Positions 44,491 to 52,498 of a stretch of DNA of 64,000 bases are shown here, piece by piece. The stretch covers positions 1-64,000 of the forward strand of contig SZOX01000020.1 of the NCBI GenBank assembly GCA_030263385.1, in the 5' to 3' direction. Position numbers and translations under genes: made by a program. Source of the DNA: Zeimonas sp003577305. Its GTDB lineage: Bacteria; Pseudomonadota; Gammaproteobacteria; Burkholderiales; Burkholderiaceae_E. Every line of letters starts with the position of its first letter. Positions within the stretch are counted from its first letter, which is position 1. The notes under the pieces were generated by a model. It was not told the DNA's origin and did no database searches. It was given only the letters and a program-made list of their open reading frames with translations.

Positions 44491-46053
44491 TTGCGCACCA
44501 CCCGCCTCATCCGCATCGTATTCGTCGCCTGGCGCCACGGCCTGGACGAACTGGCCGCCTCGGGCGCCGCCGCGACCACCGGCTCGCGCTGGGCGTTCAC
44601 CGCCGCGCGCGTGCTGCGCTTCGGTCGGCGCCTCGAGATGCCGCGCGGGGAGCGACTGCGCCGGGCGCTCGAGAGCCTGGGGCCGATCTTCGTGAAGTTC
44701 GGCCAGGTCCTCTCGACGCGCCGCGACCTGCTTCCGGCCGACGTCGCCGACGAGCTCGCCCGGCTGCAGGATCGCGTGCCGCCGTTTCCCGGCGAGATCG
44801 CGGTGCGCGAGATCGAGCGCGGACTGGGCCGGCCGATCGACGGGCTGTTCGACGACTTCGAGCGCACGCCCGTGGCCTCCGCTTCGATCGCGCAGGTGCA
44901 CCTGGCTCGCCTGAAGGACGGCCGCGAAGTGGCGGTGAAGGTGCTGCGGCCGAACATGGCGCCGGTCATCGAGCGCGACCTCGCGCTGCTGCGCACCGCG
45001 GGCGGCCTGCTGATGCGGCTGTCGGCCGACGCGCGCCGGCTGCGCCCGCTCGACGTGATCGACGAGTTCGACACCTATCTGCACGACGAGCTCGACCTGA
45101 TCCGCGAGGCGGCCAACGCCAACCAGCTGCGGCGCAACTTCGCGGGCTCGCGGCTGCTGCGCATTCCCGAAATCCACTGGGACTGGTGCGCGACCAACGT
45201 GCTCACGATGGAGCGGATGCACGGCTTTCCGGTCAGTCAGGTCGAGCGCATGCGCGAGGCCGGCATCGACCTGAAGCAGCTCTCGCGCGAGGGCGTCGAG
45301 ATCTTCTTCACCCAGGTCTTCAGGCACGGTTTCTTCCACGCCGACATGCATCCGGGCAACATCCTGGTCGGCGGCCCGGGTCCGGACTTCAACCGCTACA
45401 TCGCGCTCGACTTCGGCATCGTCGGCACGCTCTCCGACTTCGACAAGAACTACCTCGCGCAGAACTTCCTCGCGTTCTTCCGCCGCGACTACCGGCGCGT
45501 GGCCGAGCTGCACGTCGAATCGGGATGGGTGCCGGCGTCGACCCGCGTCGAGGAGCTCGAAGGCGCGGTGCGCGCCTGCTGCGAACCGTTCTTCGATCGC
45601 CCGCTCAAGGAGATCTCGCTCGGGCTGGTGCTGCTGCGGCTGTTCCAGGCGTCGCGCCGCTTCAACGTCGAGATCCAGCCGCAGCTGGTGCTGCTGCAGA
45701 AGACGCTGCTCAACGTCGAGGGGCTCGGGCGCCAGCTCGATCCCGACCTCGACCTGTGGGTCACCGCCAAGCCGATCCTCGAGCGCTGGATGCAGGAGCA
45801 GGTCGGCGTGGCCGGCTTCAACGAACGGATGCGCAAGGAGTCGGTGCACTGGGGCCGGTTGCTGCCCGAACTGCCGCGGCTCGCGCACGCGGCGCTCGCC
45901 CGGGCCGCGCGCGACGAGCCCGGTGCGGCCACGCGCACGCTGCTCGCACGCCTGTCGGACGAGCAGCGCCGAACGCGGCGCTGGATCGCCCTGCTCGGGG
46001 CGGCGCTGGCCGCGGTGCTGGCGCTCGAAGCGGCCCGCTTCCTCGGCTGGTAG
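44491..46053 (+). CDS. ABC1/UbiB-family atypical kinase
   Basis: A 520-residue UbiB/AarF-type protein. The signature KxGQ is in LGPIFVKFGQVLSTRRDLLP, the Ala-rich loop is VASASIAQVHLARL, the catalytic Lys is in EVAVKVLRP, and HADMHPGNILVGG and ALDFGIVG are the catalytic and metal loops. The C-terminal hydrophobic helices (about 490-517) anchor it in the membrane. Such ATPases support ubiquinone biosynthesis, but ubiE/ubiJ are not beside it, so it may be a second paralogue. The only reasonable start is TTG 44491 (MRTTRLIRIVFVAWRHGLDE), without a clear ribosome site. Confidence 0.88.
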   Translation: MRTTRLIRIVFVAWRHGLDELAASGAAATTGSRWAFTAARVLRFGRRLEMPRGERLRRALESLGPIFVKFGQVLSTRRDLLPADVADELARLQDRVPPFPGEIAVREIERGLGRPIDGLFDDFERTPVASASIAQVHLARLKDGREVAVKVLRPNMAPVIERDLALLRTAGGLLMRLSADARRLRPLDVIDEFDTYLHDELDLIREAANANQLRRNFAGSRLLRIPEIHWDWCATNVLTMERMHGFPVSQVERMREAGIDLKQLSREGVEIFFTQVFRHGFFHADMHPGNILVGGPGPDFNRYIALDFGIVGTLSDFDKNYLAQNFLAFFRRDYRRVAELHVESGWVPASTRVEELEGAVRACCEPFFDRPLKEISLGLVLLRLFQASRRFNVEIQPQLVLLQKTLLNVEGLGRQLDPDLDLWVTAKPILERWMQEQVGVAGFNERMRKESVHWGRLLPELPRLAHAALARAARDEPGAATRTLLARLSDEQRRTRRWIALLGAALAAVLALEAARFLGW

Positions 46054-46127
46054 CGGCGCCGCCGCGCGCTTTACCGGCCCGGCGAGATAGGCTACTGTTT
46101 CGCCCGCTCGGCCGGACGCAGCTCCAA

Positions 46128-47585
46128 ATGCTCACTTTCCTGGTACTGGTCTATCTCGCGGTCACCGTCGGCATCGGCCTGTACGCAGCCCAGCGGGTCA
46201 GGAACTCGAAAGACTACCTGGTCGCCGGGCGCAGCCTGCCGCTGTACATGAACATCGCGACCGTGTTCGCCACCTGGTTCGGCGCCGAGACGGTGCTCGC
46301 GGTCTCCTCGACCTTCCTGCGCGACGGCTTGCGCGGAGTGGTCGCCGATCCGTTCGGCGCGGCGTTCTGCCTGATCATCGTGGCGCTGGTATTCGCGCGG
46401 CCGTTCTACCGGATGGAGCTGCTCACGATCGGCGACTTCTACCGCAAGCGCTTCAACCGCACCGTCGAGATCGCCACCGGCGTGGCGATCACGCTGTCGT
46501 ATCTCGGATGGACGTCGGCGCAGATGGTCGCGCTGGGCATCGTCTTCAACACGCTGTCGGGCGGCGCGATCACCCTGCCGCAGGGCATCGTGCTGGGCGC
46601 CGGCGTGGTGCTCGTCTACACGCTGTTCGGCGGGATGTGGTCGGTGGCGTTCACCGACCTGTTCCAGACGGTGATCATCGTGCTGGGGCTGCTCTACATC
46701 GCGTGGCTGCTCGGCGCGATGGCGGGCGGCTTCGGCGCGGTGTTCCAGGCCGCGGTGAGCGAAGGCAAGCTCGAGTTCTGGCCGAAGGCCCAGCTGCGCG
46801 ACTGGATCGCGTTCCTGGCCGCCTGGGCCACGATGGCGATCGGCTCGATCGCGCAGCAGGACGTGTTCCAGCGCGTCACCTCGGCCCGGGACGAGCACAC
46901 CGCGATGCGCGGCACGCTGGTCGGCGGCACTTTCTACCTGGTCTTCGCGTTCGTGCCGATGTTCATCGCCGTCTCGGCGCTGCTGATCGAACCCGAGAAG
47001 GTGCGCGCGGTGCTCGCCGACGAGAGCCTCGACTTCCAGCTGATCCTGCCGCAGCTGATCCTGGCGAAGACGCCGCTGTTCGCGCAGGTGATGTTCTTCG
47101 GCGCGCTGCTCTCGGCGATCCTGTCCACCGCCAGCGGTGCGCTGCTGGCACCGACCGCGGTGTTCACCGAGAACGTGCTGCGCCCGCTGATCGGCGGGCG
47201 CGTGCCCGAGAAGCAGATGCTGCTGATGCTGCGGATGGTGCTGGTGATCTTCGCGCTGTGCGTGATGATTTTCGCGCTGAACAGCGAATCGTCGATGTTC
47301 CAGATGGTGCAGAACGCCTACAAGGTGACGCTGGTGGCGGCGTTCACGCCGCTCGCCTTCGGCCTGTTCTGGCGGCGCGCCACGCCGCAGGGCGCGATGA
47401 TGTCGATCGTGCTCGGCCTGACCGCCTGGGGGATCATGGAGCTGTCGGCGCCCGACGCGCTGCTGCCGCCGCAGATCGTCGGCCTGGGCGCGGCCGTCTT
47501 CGGCATGATCGCCGGCTCGCTCGCACCGCAGATCGCCGGCGCGCCTGGCCGCCCCGACGCGGTCAGCGCACGGCGAGCACGCTGA
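46128..47585 (+). CDS. Sodium:solute symporter (SSS family)
   Basis: A 485-residue transporter with about 13 membrane helices. DYLVAGRSLPLYMNIATVFA and GAETVLAVSSTFLRDGLRG are the family's opening segments. FGGMWSVAFTDLFQTVII and GALLSAILSTASGALLAPTA are the conserved core, including the Na+-site Ser/Thr. The solute is unknown. ATG 46128 is the start; the frame open far upstream is a shadow of the ABC1 kinase. The 3' end overlaps the convergent lipoprotein gene by 23 bp. Confidence 0.9.
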   Translation: MLTFLVLVYLAVTVGIGLYAAQRVRNSKDYLVAGRSLPLYMNIATVFATWFGAETVLAVSSTFLRDGLRGVVADPFGAAFCLIIVALVFARPFYRMELLTIGDFYRKRFNRTVEIATGVAITLSYLGWTSAQMVALGIVFNTLSGGAITLPQGIVLGAGVVLVYTLFGGMWSVAFTDLFQTVIIVLGLLYIAWLLGAMAGGFGAVFQAAVSEGKLEFWPKAQLRDWIAFLAAWATMAIGSIAQQDVFQRVTSARDEHTAMRGTLVGGTFYLVFAFVPMFIAVSALLIEPEKVRAVLADESLDFQLILPQLILAKTPLFAQVMFFGALLSAILSTASGALLAPTAVFTENVLRPLIGGRVPEKQMLLMLRMVLVIFALCVMIFALNSESSMFQMVQNAYKVTLVAAFTPLAFGLFWRRATPQGAMMSIVLGLTAWGIMELSAPDALLPPQIVGLGAAVFGMIAGSLAPQIAGAPGRPDAVSARRAR

Positions 47586-48081
47586 AGTCGCCGGCGAAGT
47601 CGCGCAACCGCCGGTGCAGCGGCCGGCGCTGCCCGGGTCGCGCCAGCACCATCGCCGAAAGCGCGTCCGCGGCTGCGGTCGACCGGGCGATCGCTTCGCG
47701 CCGCGCCGGGTCGGCACTGCGCCACAGTCCGGCGATCCGTTCGGCGGGCGGAGTCGGCGCAGCGAGCGCTTCCTCTCGCCAGCGGCCGATCTCCCCGGGA
47801 GCTATCGGTGCGTCGAGGCGCGCCCGGACGGGGCCCAGGAAAGCGCTGTAGGCGGGCAACTGCGTCTGCCGATGCCAGCGATGCAGCGCGTCGATGCTGG
47901 CCGAGGCCATCTCGCGCTGACCCGCGCCCAGCCCCAGGTAGCGATCGAGTCGCCAGCCCAGCCACGTCGGCATCGCGTCGTAGCCGAGCTTCGTGGACGA
48001 GCAGGCCGTCGCCACCGGACGGATGGCGACGAGCGGCAGCAGGATCCGCCATGGACGCGTGATAAGCTTTTCGGAAAACAC
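47563..48081 (-). CDS. Putative lipoprotein (DUF6279-like), shorter than usual
   Basis: A 172-residue protein from GTG 48081 (MFSEKLITRPWRILLPLVAI). The short signal peptide ends in the lipobox VATAC, giving an N-terminal lipid-modified Cys. KLGYDAMPTWLGWRLDRYLG and ALHRWHRQTQLPAYSAFL resemble the N-terminal half of DUF6279 lipoproteins. The usual middle part seems absent and the C-terminus ends in RDFAGDFSVLAVR, so this may be an internally deleted member. It is divergent from glmU (40 bp). The function is unknown. Confidence 0.6.
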   Translation of the reverse strand: MFSEKLITRPWRILLPLVAIRPVATACSSTKLGYDAMPTWLGWRLDRYLGLGAGQREMASASIDALHRWHRQTQLPAYSAFLGPVRARLDAPIAPGEIGRWREEALAAPTPPAERIAGLWRSADPARREAIARSTAAADALSAMVLARPGQRRPLHRRLRDFAGDFSVLAVR

Positions 48082-48121
48082 CCCCGATTCTTCCTCTAAG
48101 TGACTGAGAAACAAGGGAAAG

Positions 48122-49489
48122 ATGAACGTCGTAATCCTGGCGGCCGGAATGGGCAAACGGATGCGCTCCGACCTGCCCAAAGTGCTGCACCCGCTTGCAG
48201 GCAGACCGCTGCTGGCGCACGTCGTCGGCACCGCGCGCAGCCTGGCACCGGGCCGCATCGTGATCGTGTACGGGCACGGTGGCGAAACCGTGCCGCGCAC
48301 GATCGGGGGAGACGACCTGCGCTGGGCGCTGCAGGAGCCGCAGCTCGGTACCGGTCACGCGGTCGTGCAGGCGCTGCCGCACCTCGATCCGGCAGCACCG
48401 ACGCTGGTGCTGTACGGAGACGTTCCGCTCATCACCAGCGAGACGCTGGCGCGACTGCTCGCGGTCGCCGGCGCCGACCGGCTCGGGCTGCTGACCGTCG
48501 AACTCGCCGACCCGAGCGGCTACGGCCGGATCGTGCGCGACGGCACCCGGATCGTGCGGGTCGTCGAGCACAAGGACGCCGACGACGCCACGCGTGCGAT
48601 CCGCGAAGTGAACACCGGCATCCTGGTGGCGCCGACCGCCGCGCTCGCGCGCTGGCTGGGCGCGCTGTCGAACGACAACGCGCAGAAGGAGTATTACCTC
48701 ACTGACGTGGTCGCGGCCGCGGTGCACGATGGCATGGAGGTGGCTTCGGCGCAGCCGGCCGATGCCTGCGAGACGCTCGGCGTCAACAGCAAGGCGCAAC
48801 TGGCGGCGCTCGAGCGCATCTTCCAGGGCCGGCTTGCCGGGCAACTGATGGACCAGGGCGTGCAACTGGCCGATCCGTCGCGCCTGGACGTGCGCGGCGA
48901 ACTGAACTGCGGACGTGACGTGACGATCGACGTGAACTGCGTGTTCGAGGGCCGGGTGGAGCTCGGCGACGGCGCCAGCATCGGCGCGAATTGCGTGATC
49001 CGCGACACCCGCATCGGCGCGGGCGCGCAGGTGCTGCCGTTCACGCTGATCGAGCAGTCGTCGATCGGCGCGCGCGCGCGCATCGGCCCCTACGCACGGC
49101 TGCGACCAGGCACCGAACTGGGCGAGGAAACGCACGTCGGCAACTTCGTCGAGATGAAGAACACGCAGATGGCCGCGAAATCGAAGGCAAACCATCTGTC
49201 GTATCTCGGCGACACGGTGGTCGGCGAGCGGGTGAACATCGGCGCGGGCACGATCACCTGCAATTACGACGGCGCCAACAAGTACCGGACAGTGATCGAG
49301 GACGACGCGTTCATCGGCAGCGACACCCAGCTGGTGGCGCCGGTGCGCGTGGGCCGCGGCGCCACGCTCGGCGCCGGCACCACGCTCACGCGCGACGCCC
49401 CGGAGCACAAGCTGACCATGTCTCGCACGCAGCAGACGACGGTCGAATCGTGGGAGCGGCCGGCGAAGAAGCCGGCCCGCAAGCCGTAG
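48122..49489 (+). CDS. glmU: Bifunctional GlcN-1-P acetyltransferase / GlcNAc-1-P uridyltransferase GlmU
   Basis: Makes UDP-GlcNAc for peptidoglycan and LPS. The 455-residue protein has the uridyltransferase start LAAGMGKRMRSDLPKVLHPL, QEPQLGTGHAV, LYGDVPL and LTDVVAAAV, then a C-terminal left-handed beta-helix acetyltransferase with ANHLSYLGD, GAGTITCNYDG and FIGSDTQLVAPV. It is followed 28 bp later by glmS, giving the amino-sugar pair. Confidence 0.97.
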   Translation: MNVVILAAGMGKRMRSDLPKVLHPLAGRPLLAHVVGTARSLAPGRIVIVYGHGGETVPRTIGGDDLRWALQEPQLGTGHAVVQALPHLDPAAPTLVLYGDVPLITSETLARLLAVAGADRLGLLTVELADPSGYGRIVRDGTRIVRVVEHKDADDATRAIREVNTGILVAPTAALARWLGALSNDNAQKEYYLTDVVAAAVHDGMEVASAQPADACETLGVNSKAQLAALERIFQGRLAGQLMDQGVQLADPSRLDVRGELNCGRDVTIDVNCVFEGRVELGDGASIGANCVIRDTRIGAGAQVLPFTLIEQSSIGARARIGPYARLRPGTELGEETHVGNFVEMKNTQMAAKSKANHLSYLGDTVVGERVNIGAGTITCNYDGANKYRTVIEDDAFIGSDTQLVAPVRVGRGATLGAGTTLTRDAPEHKLTMSRTQQTTVESWERPAKKPARKP

Positions 49490-49517
49490 CCTCGCTGCGG
49501 CGGTAAGGAGCATTGCA

Positions 49518-51371
49518 ATGTGTGGAATCGTCGGAGCGGTTGCGCAGCGCAACGTCGTGCCGATCCTGATCGAAGGGCTGCGCAAGCTCGAGTACCGTGG
49601 CTACGACTCGGCCGGCATCGCGATCGTGAACGGCGCGATGGAGCGGGTGCGCGCGGTGGGCCGCGTCGCCGAGCTCGAACACCGCGCGAAGGAGGCGGGC
49701 GCCGACGCGCCCACCGGCATCGCACACACGCGCTGGGCCACGCACGGCGGCGTCAACGAGAAGAACGCGCATCCGCACATCTCGAACCGCGACGGCATCG
49801 GGATCTCGGTGGTGCACAACGGCATCATCGAGAACCACGAGGCGCTGCGCGCACGGCTGCGCGCGCAGGGCTACGAATTCCACAGCGACACCGACACCGA
49901 GGTGATCGCGCACCTGGTGCACAGCCTGGTCGCCTCCGGTCTTCCGCTGTTCGGCGCCGTGCAGAAGGCGGTGCGCGAACTCCAGGGCGCCTATGCGATC
50001 GCCGCGATCAGCAAGGCCGAGCCGAACACCGTGGTCGGCTCGCGGCGCGGCTCGCCGCTGCTGCTCGGCGTGGGCAACGCGGGCTCGGGGCAGGGCGAGA
50101 ATTTCCTCGCCTCCGACACCTCGGCGCTGCTGCAGGTCACGAAGTACGTCGCCTACCTCGAGGAAGGCGACGTCGTCGAGATCCGCCCCGACGGTTACTC
50201 GATCGTCGATCGCGAGGGCAGTCCGGTCGAGCGCCCGATCGTCGAGAGCCAGCTGTCGGCCGACGCGATCGAGCTCGGCCAGTATTCGCATTACATGCAG
50301 AAGGAGATCTTCGAGCAGCCGGGCGCGCTGGCCAACACGCTCGAAATGGTCGCCAACGCCTCGTCGCTGTCGGCGGGCCTGTTCGGCGCCGACGCCGAAG
50401 CGATCTTCGCCCGCACGAAGCAGATCCTGGTCCTCGCCTGCGGCACCAGCTACCACGCGGGCTGCGTCGCCAGATACTGGATCGAATCGATGGCCGCGCT
50501 GCCGGTGTCGGTCGAGATCGCCAGCGAATATCGCTACCGCGAATCGGTCGCGCTGCCCGGCACGCTGGTCCTGACGATCTCGCAGTCGGGCGAGACCGCC
50601 GACACGATCGCCGCGCTCCAGCACGCCCAGTCGCTGGGCCTGCGCGACACGCTGACGATCTGCAACGTGCCCGAGAGCGCGCTGATCCGGCAGTCGAAGC
50701 TGCGCTTCCTCACGCGCGCCGGCCCCGAGATCGGCGTCGCCTCGACCAAGGCCTTCACCACGCAGCTCGCCTCGCTGTTCGTGCTGGGCCTGGTGCTGGC
50801 CAGGCAGCGCAACCGGCTCGGCACCGGGCGCGAGAAGGAGCTGATCGAGCAACTGCGCCACCTCCCCGCCGCGATGAACCACGTGCTCGAATGCGAGCCC
50901 GCGGTGCGCCACTGGGCGCGCCGCTTCGCGCCCAAGCAGCACGCCCTGTTCCTCGGACGCGGCGTGCACTTCCCGATCGCCCAGGAAGGCGCGCTCAAGC
51001 TCAAGGAGATCACGTACATCCACGCCGAGGCCTATGCCGCCGGCGAGCTCAAGCATGGTCCGCTGGCCCTGGTCGATCGCGAGATGCCGGTGGTGGTGGT
51101 GGCACCGAACGACACGCTGATCGAGAAGCTGAAGTCGAACCTTCAGGAAGTGCGCGCCCGCGGCGGCGAGCTCTTCGTGTTCGCCGATCGCGACACCTGC
51201 ATCGAGCCCGACGACGGCCTGAACGTGATCAACCTGATCGACCACGCCGGGCCGCTGTCGCCGATCCTCCACGTGGTGCCGCTGCAACTGCTCGCGTACC
51301 ACGCCGCCCTGGCCCGCGGAACGGATGTGGACAAACCGCGCAATCTTGCAAAGAGCGTGACGGTCGAATGA
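49518..51371 (+). CDS. glmS: Glutamine-fructose-6-phosphate aminotransferase GlmS
   Basis: The first enzyme of hexosamine synthesis, 617 residues. Cys2 of MCGIVGAVAQ is the glutaminase nucleophile. SRRGSPLLLGVG follows, then two SIS domains (ACGTSYHAGCVARYW and ISQSGETADTIAAL) and the C-terminal KPRNLAKSVTVE. The last codons form the conserved Tn7-type attachment sequence, and a diverged copy of them lies about 135 bp downstream. ATG 49518 has AAGGAG upstream. No glmS ribozyme is present (not expected in this group). Confidence 0.97.
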   Translation: MCGIVGAVAQRNVVPILIEGLRKLEYRGYDSAGIAIVNGAMERVRAVGRVAELEHRAKEAGADAPTGIAHTRWATHGGVNEKNAHPHISNRDGIGISVVHNGIIENHEALRARLRAQGYEFHSDTDTEVIAHLVHSLVASGLPLFGAVQKAVRELQGAYAIAAISKAEPNTVVGSRRGSPLLLGVGNAGSGQGENFLASDTSALLQVTKYVAYLEEGDVVEIRPDGYSIVDREGSPVERPIVESQLSADAIELGQYSHYMQKEIFEQPGALANTLEMVANASSLSAGLFGADAEAIFARTKQILVLACGTSYHAGCVARYWIESMAALPVSVEIASEYRYRESVALPGTLVLTISQSGETADTIAALQHAQSLGLRDTLTICNVPESALIRQSKLRFLTRAGPEIGVASTKAFTTQLASLFVLGLVLARQRNRLGTGREKELIEQLRHLPAAMNHVLECEPAVRHWARRFAPKQHALFLGRGVHFPIAQEGALKLKEITYIHAEAYAAGELKHGPLALVDREMPVVVVAPNDTLIEKLKSNLQEVRARGGELFVFADRDTCIEPDDGLNVINLIDHAGPLSPILHVVPLQLLAYHAALARGTDVDKPRNLAKSVTVE

Positions 51372-51407
51372 CCGACACGCTCTTTGCGCGCGGTTTGCAG
51401 CGCAGGC

Positions 51408-51446
51408 TAACCTGCGCCGCAGGCGCAGGTTAAGGCGCGAAGCGCC
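51408..51446 (+). terminator. Two hairpins after glmS
   Basis: TAACCTGCGCC at 51408-51418 is perfectly complementary to GGCGCAGGTTA at 51422-51432 (11 bp stem, 3-base loop). It is followed at once by GGCGC/GCGCC (51434-51438 with 51442-51446). They lie 37 bp after the glmS stop. There is no T-run, so this is a likely but not canonical transcription end. Confidence 0.45.
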
Positions 51447-51460
51447 GGCCGGAGCTACAA

Positions 51461-51496
51461 GCCCGGTGCCTGGCGAAGTCCGTTACCGTCGAATGA
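51461..51496 (+). other. Diverged second copy of the glmS 3' end (possible att site relic)
   Basis: Codons at 51470-51496 read Leu-Ala-Lys-Ser-Val-Thr-Val-Glu-stop, the same peptide as the end of glmS, but with different codons (21 of 27 bases identical, all six differences synonymous, e.g. AGC against TCC for Ser). Two upstream codons also correspond (Arg, then Cys for Asn). A glmS tail from another strain beside the resident glmS is the footprint expected of an integrative element that targets this site. Details are in the findings. Confidence 0.6.
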
Positions 51497-52069
51497 GATA
51501 CGGGTCGAGCCAGGTTTCTCGGCTTGCGGCGCAGGCTGACTTGCGCCGCAGCGATGCTCTGGGTCGCGTCGGCCAGCGGCTGGGCGCCGTGACTCGCCGC
51601 GTGAACCTGCGCCAGGTTGGACGGGCTGCGCGACCACGACAGCGTGAACACGCCCGGCCCTGACGGCACCGCTGCGCCGCCGGGCGCATAGCCAAGGCCG
51701 CCGCGGAAGCCGCCCGCGACCGGACTCATAAGGGCCTGCGGTAGACCCCCACGGCGATCTCGGCATCGACGAGATCGATCTTCTGCTCGCCGTTGAAGAT
51801 CGCGCTGAGAACGTGTGAAGCAATCGGCCGCGCCCGGAAGGCACGCCAGGAAGCGCCCGGGCGAGGCGCAAAGCGCAGCCATATCGGCCGATATGGCGAG
51901 CATTTGTCTGAGTCCGCCACCGCGGTCATCCGAGCCCCTCAGGCCCCAGCGTACAGCGTGAGCGACGACGCGAGCGCGCTGCCGCTGACGAGCAGGCCGC
52001 ACGCCAGCAGCAGCGCGAGTTCACTCCGTCAGGGTCGTGACCTGCACGGATTGCACGGGCACAAGCGGA
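51497..52069. other. Non-coding or degenerate stretch between the glmS tail copy and an ABC permease stump
   Basis: About 570 bp without a gene I can support. Minus-strand frames give peptides of 67 to 190 residues with skewed composition, no start signal and no recognisable domain. One (51726-51929) ends in a fairly normal-looking IFNGEQKIDLVDAEIAVGV and could be a gene remnant. A 20-bp perfect palindrome lies at 51878-51897. On the minus strand at 51506-51525, K-P-R-N-L-A can be read, again echoing glmS, perhaps by chance. Confidence 0.5.
51878..51897. repeat. 20-bp perfect palindrome
   Basis: GCCATATCGGCCGATATGGC equals its own reverse complement. It is AT-richer than its surroundings and lies in the gene-poor stretch downstream of glmS. 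It could be an operator or recombination site of a lost element, or chance. Confidence 0.6.
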
Positions 52070-52342
52070 GCGCGCGAACGCTTCATGGGAGTCGGCCAGT
52101 TGCTGACGATGCCGCTGTTCTTCGCCTCCAATGCGCTGTATCCGCTCGAACTGATGCCCGGCTGGCTGCGCGTGATCGCAGCGGTGAATCCGCTGACCTG
52201 GCTGGTCGACACCCTGCGCGGAGCGATGGTGGTCGGCGGCGCGAGCGTGCATCCGTGGAGCACCAGCTTCGCGGTGCTGCTGCTCGTGTTCGCGGTGCTG
52301 CTCGCGCTCGCGTCGAAGCTGTACCCCGGACTGGCACGCTGA
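52070..52342 (+). pseudogene. C-terminal fragment of an ABC-2 type transporter permease
   Basis: From about 52070 the frame encodes RERFMGVGQLLTMPLFFASN and then NALYPLELMPGWLRVIAAVN, PLTWLVDTLRGAM and a last membrane helix ending ASKLYPGLAR. This is the conserved C-terminal third of DrrB/NodJ-like permeases. The first ~170 residues, including four helices, are missing, and the frame before 52070 (from 52037) is unrelated. No ABC ATPase gene is nearby. I read it as a truncated relic left by the event that reshaped the glmS-glgB interval. Confidence 0.75.
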
Positions 52343-52343
52343 G

Positions 52344-52363
52344 CCGGATCGGAACCGATCCGG
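52344..52363 (+). terminator. Hairpin after the permease stump
   Basis: CCGGATCGG at 52344-52352 pairs with CCGATCCGG at 52355-52363 around a tiny AA loop, directly after the TGA. No T-run follows. The remaining bases to the glgB start (52364-52498) show no clear promoter. Confidence 0.35.
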
Positions 52364-52498
52364 GCCCGGCCGGGACAAAGTGGACATTGCGCCGGCGCGC
52401 CGCATGCCAAAATGGCTCGGGCCAGTGGGCGAAGAGCCGCGCGGCCGCGCCGCGGCGGCCGATGCCCGGGCGTGGCGTCATCCGTTTCCGGAATCACA

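Noticed and set aside
49490..49517. glmS ribozyme
   Set aside because: Only 28 bp separate glmU and glmS and the sequence has none of the ribozyme core; not expected in betaproteobacteria.
51430..52002. Minus-strand frames of 67-190 residues downstream of glmS
   Set aside because: No recognisable domain, no start signals, skewed composition. Treated as degenerate DNA.
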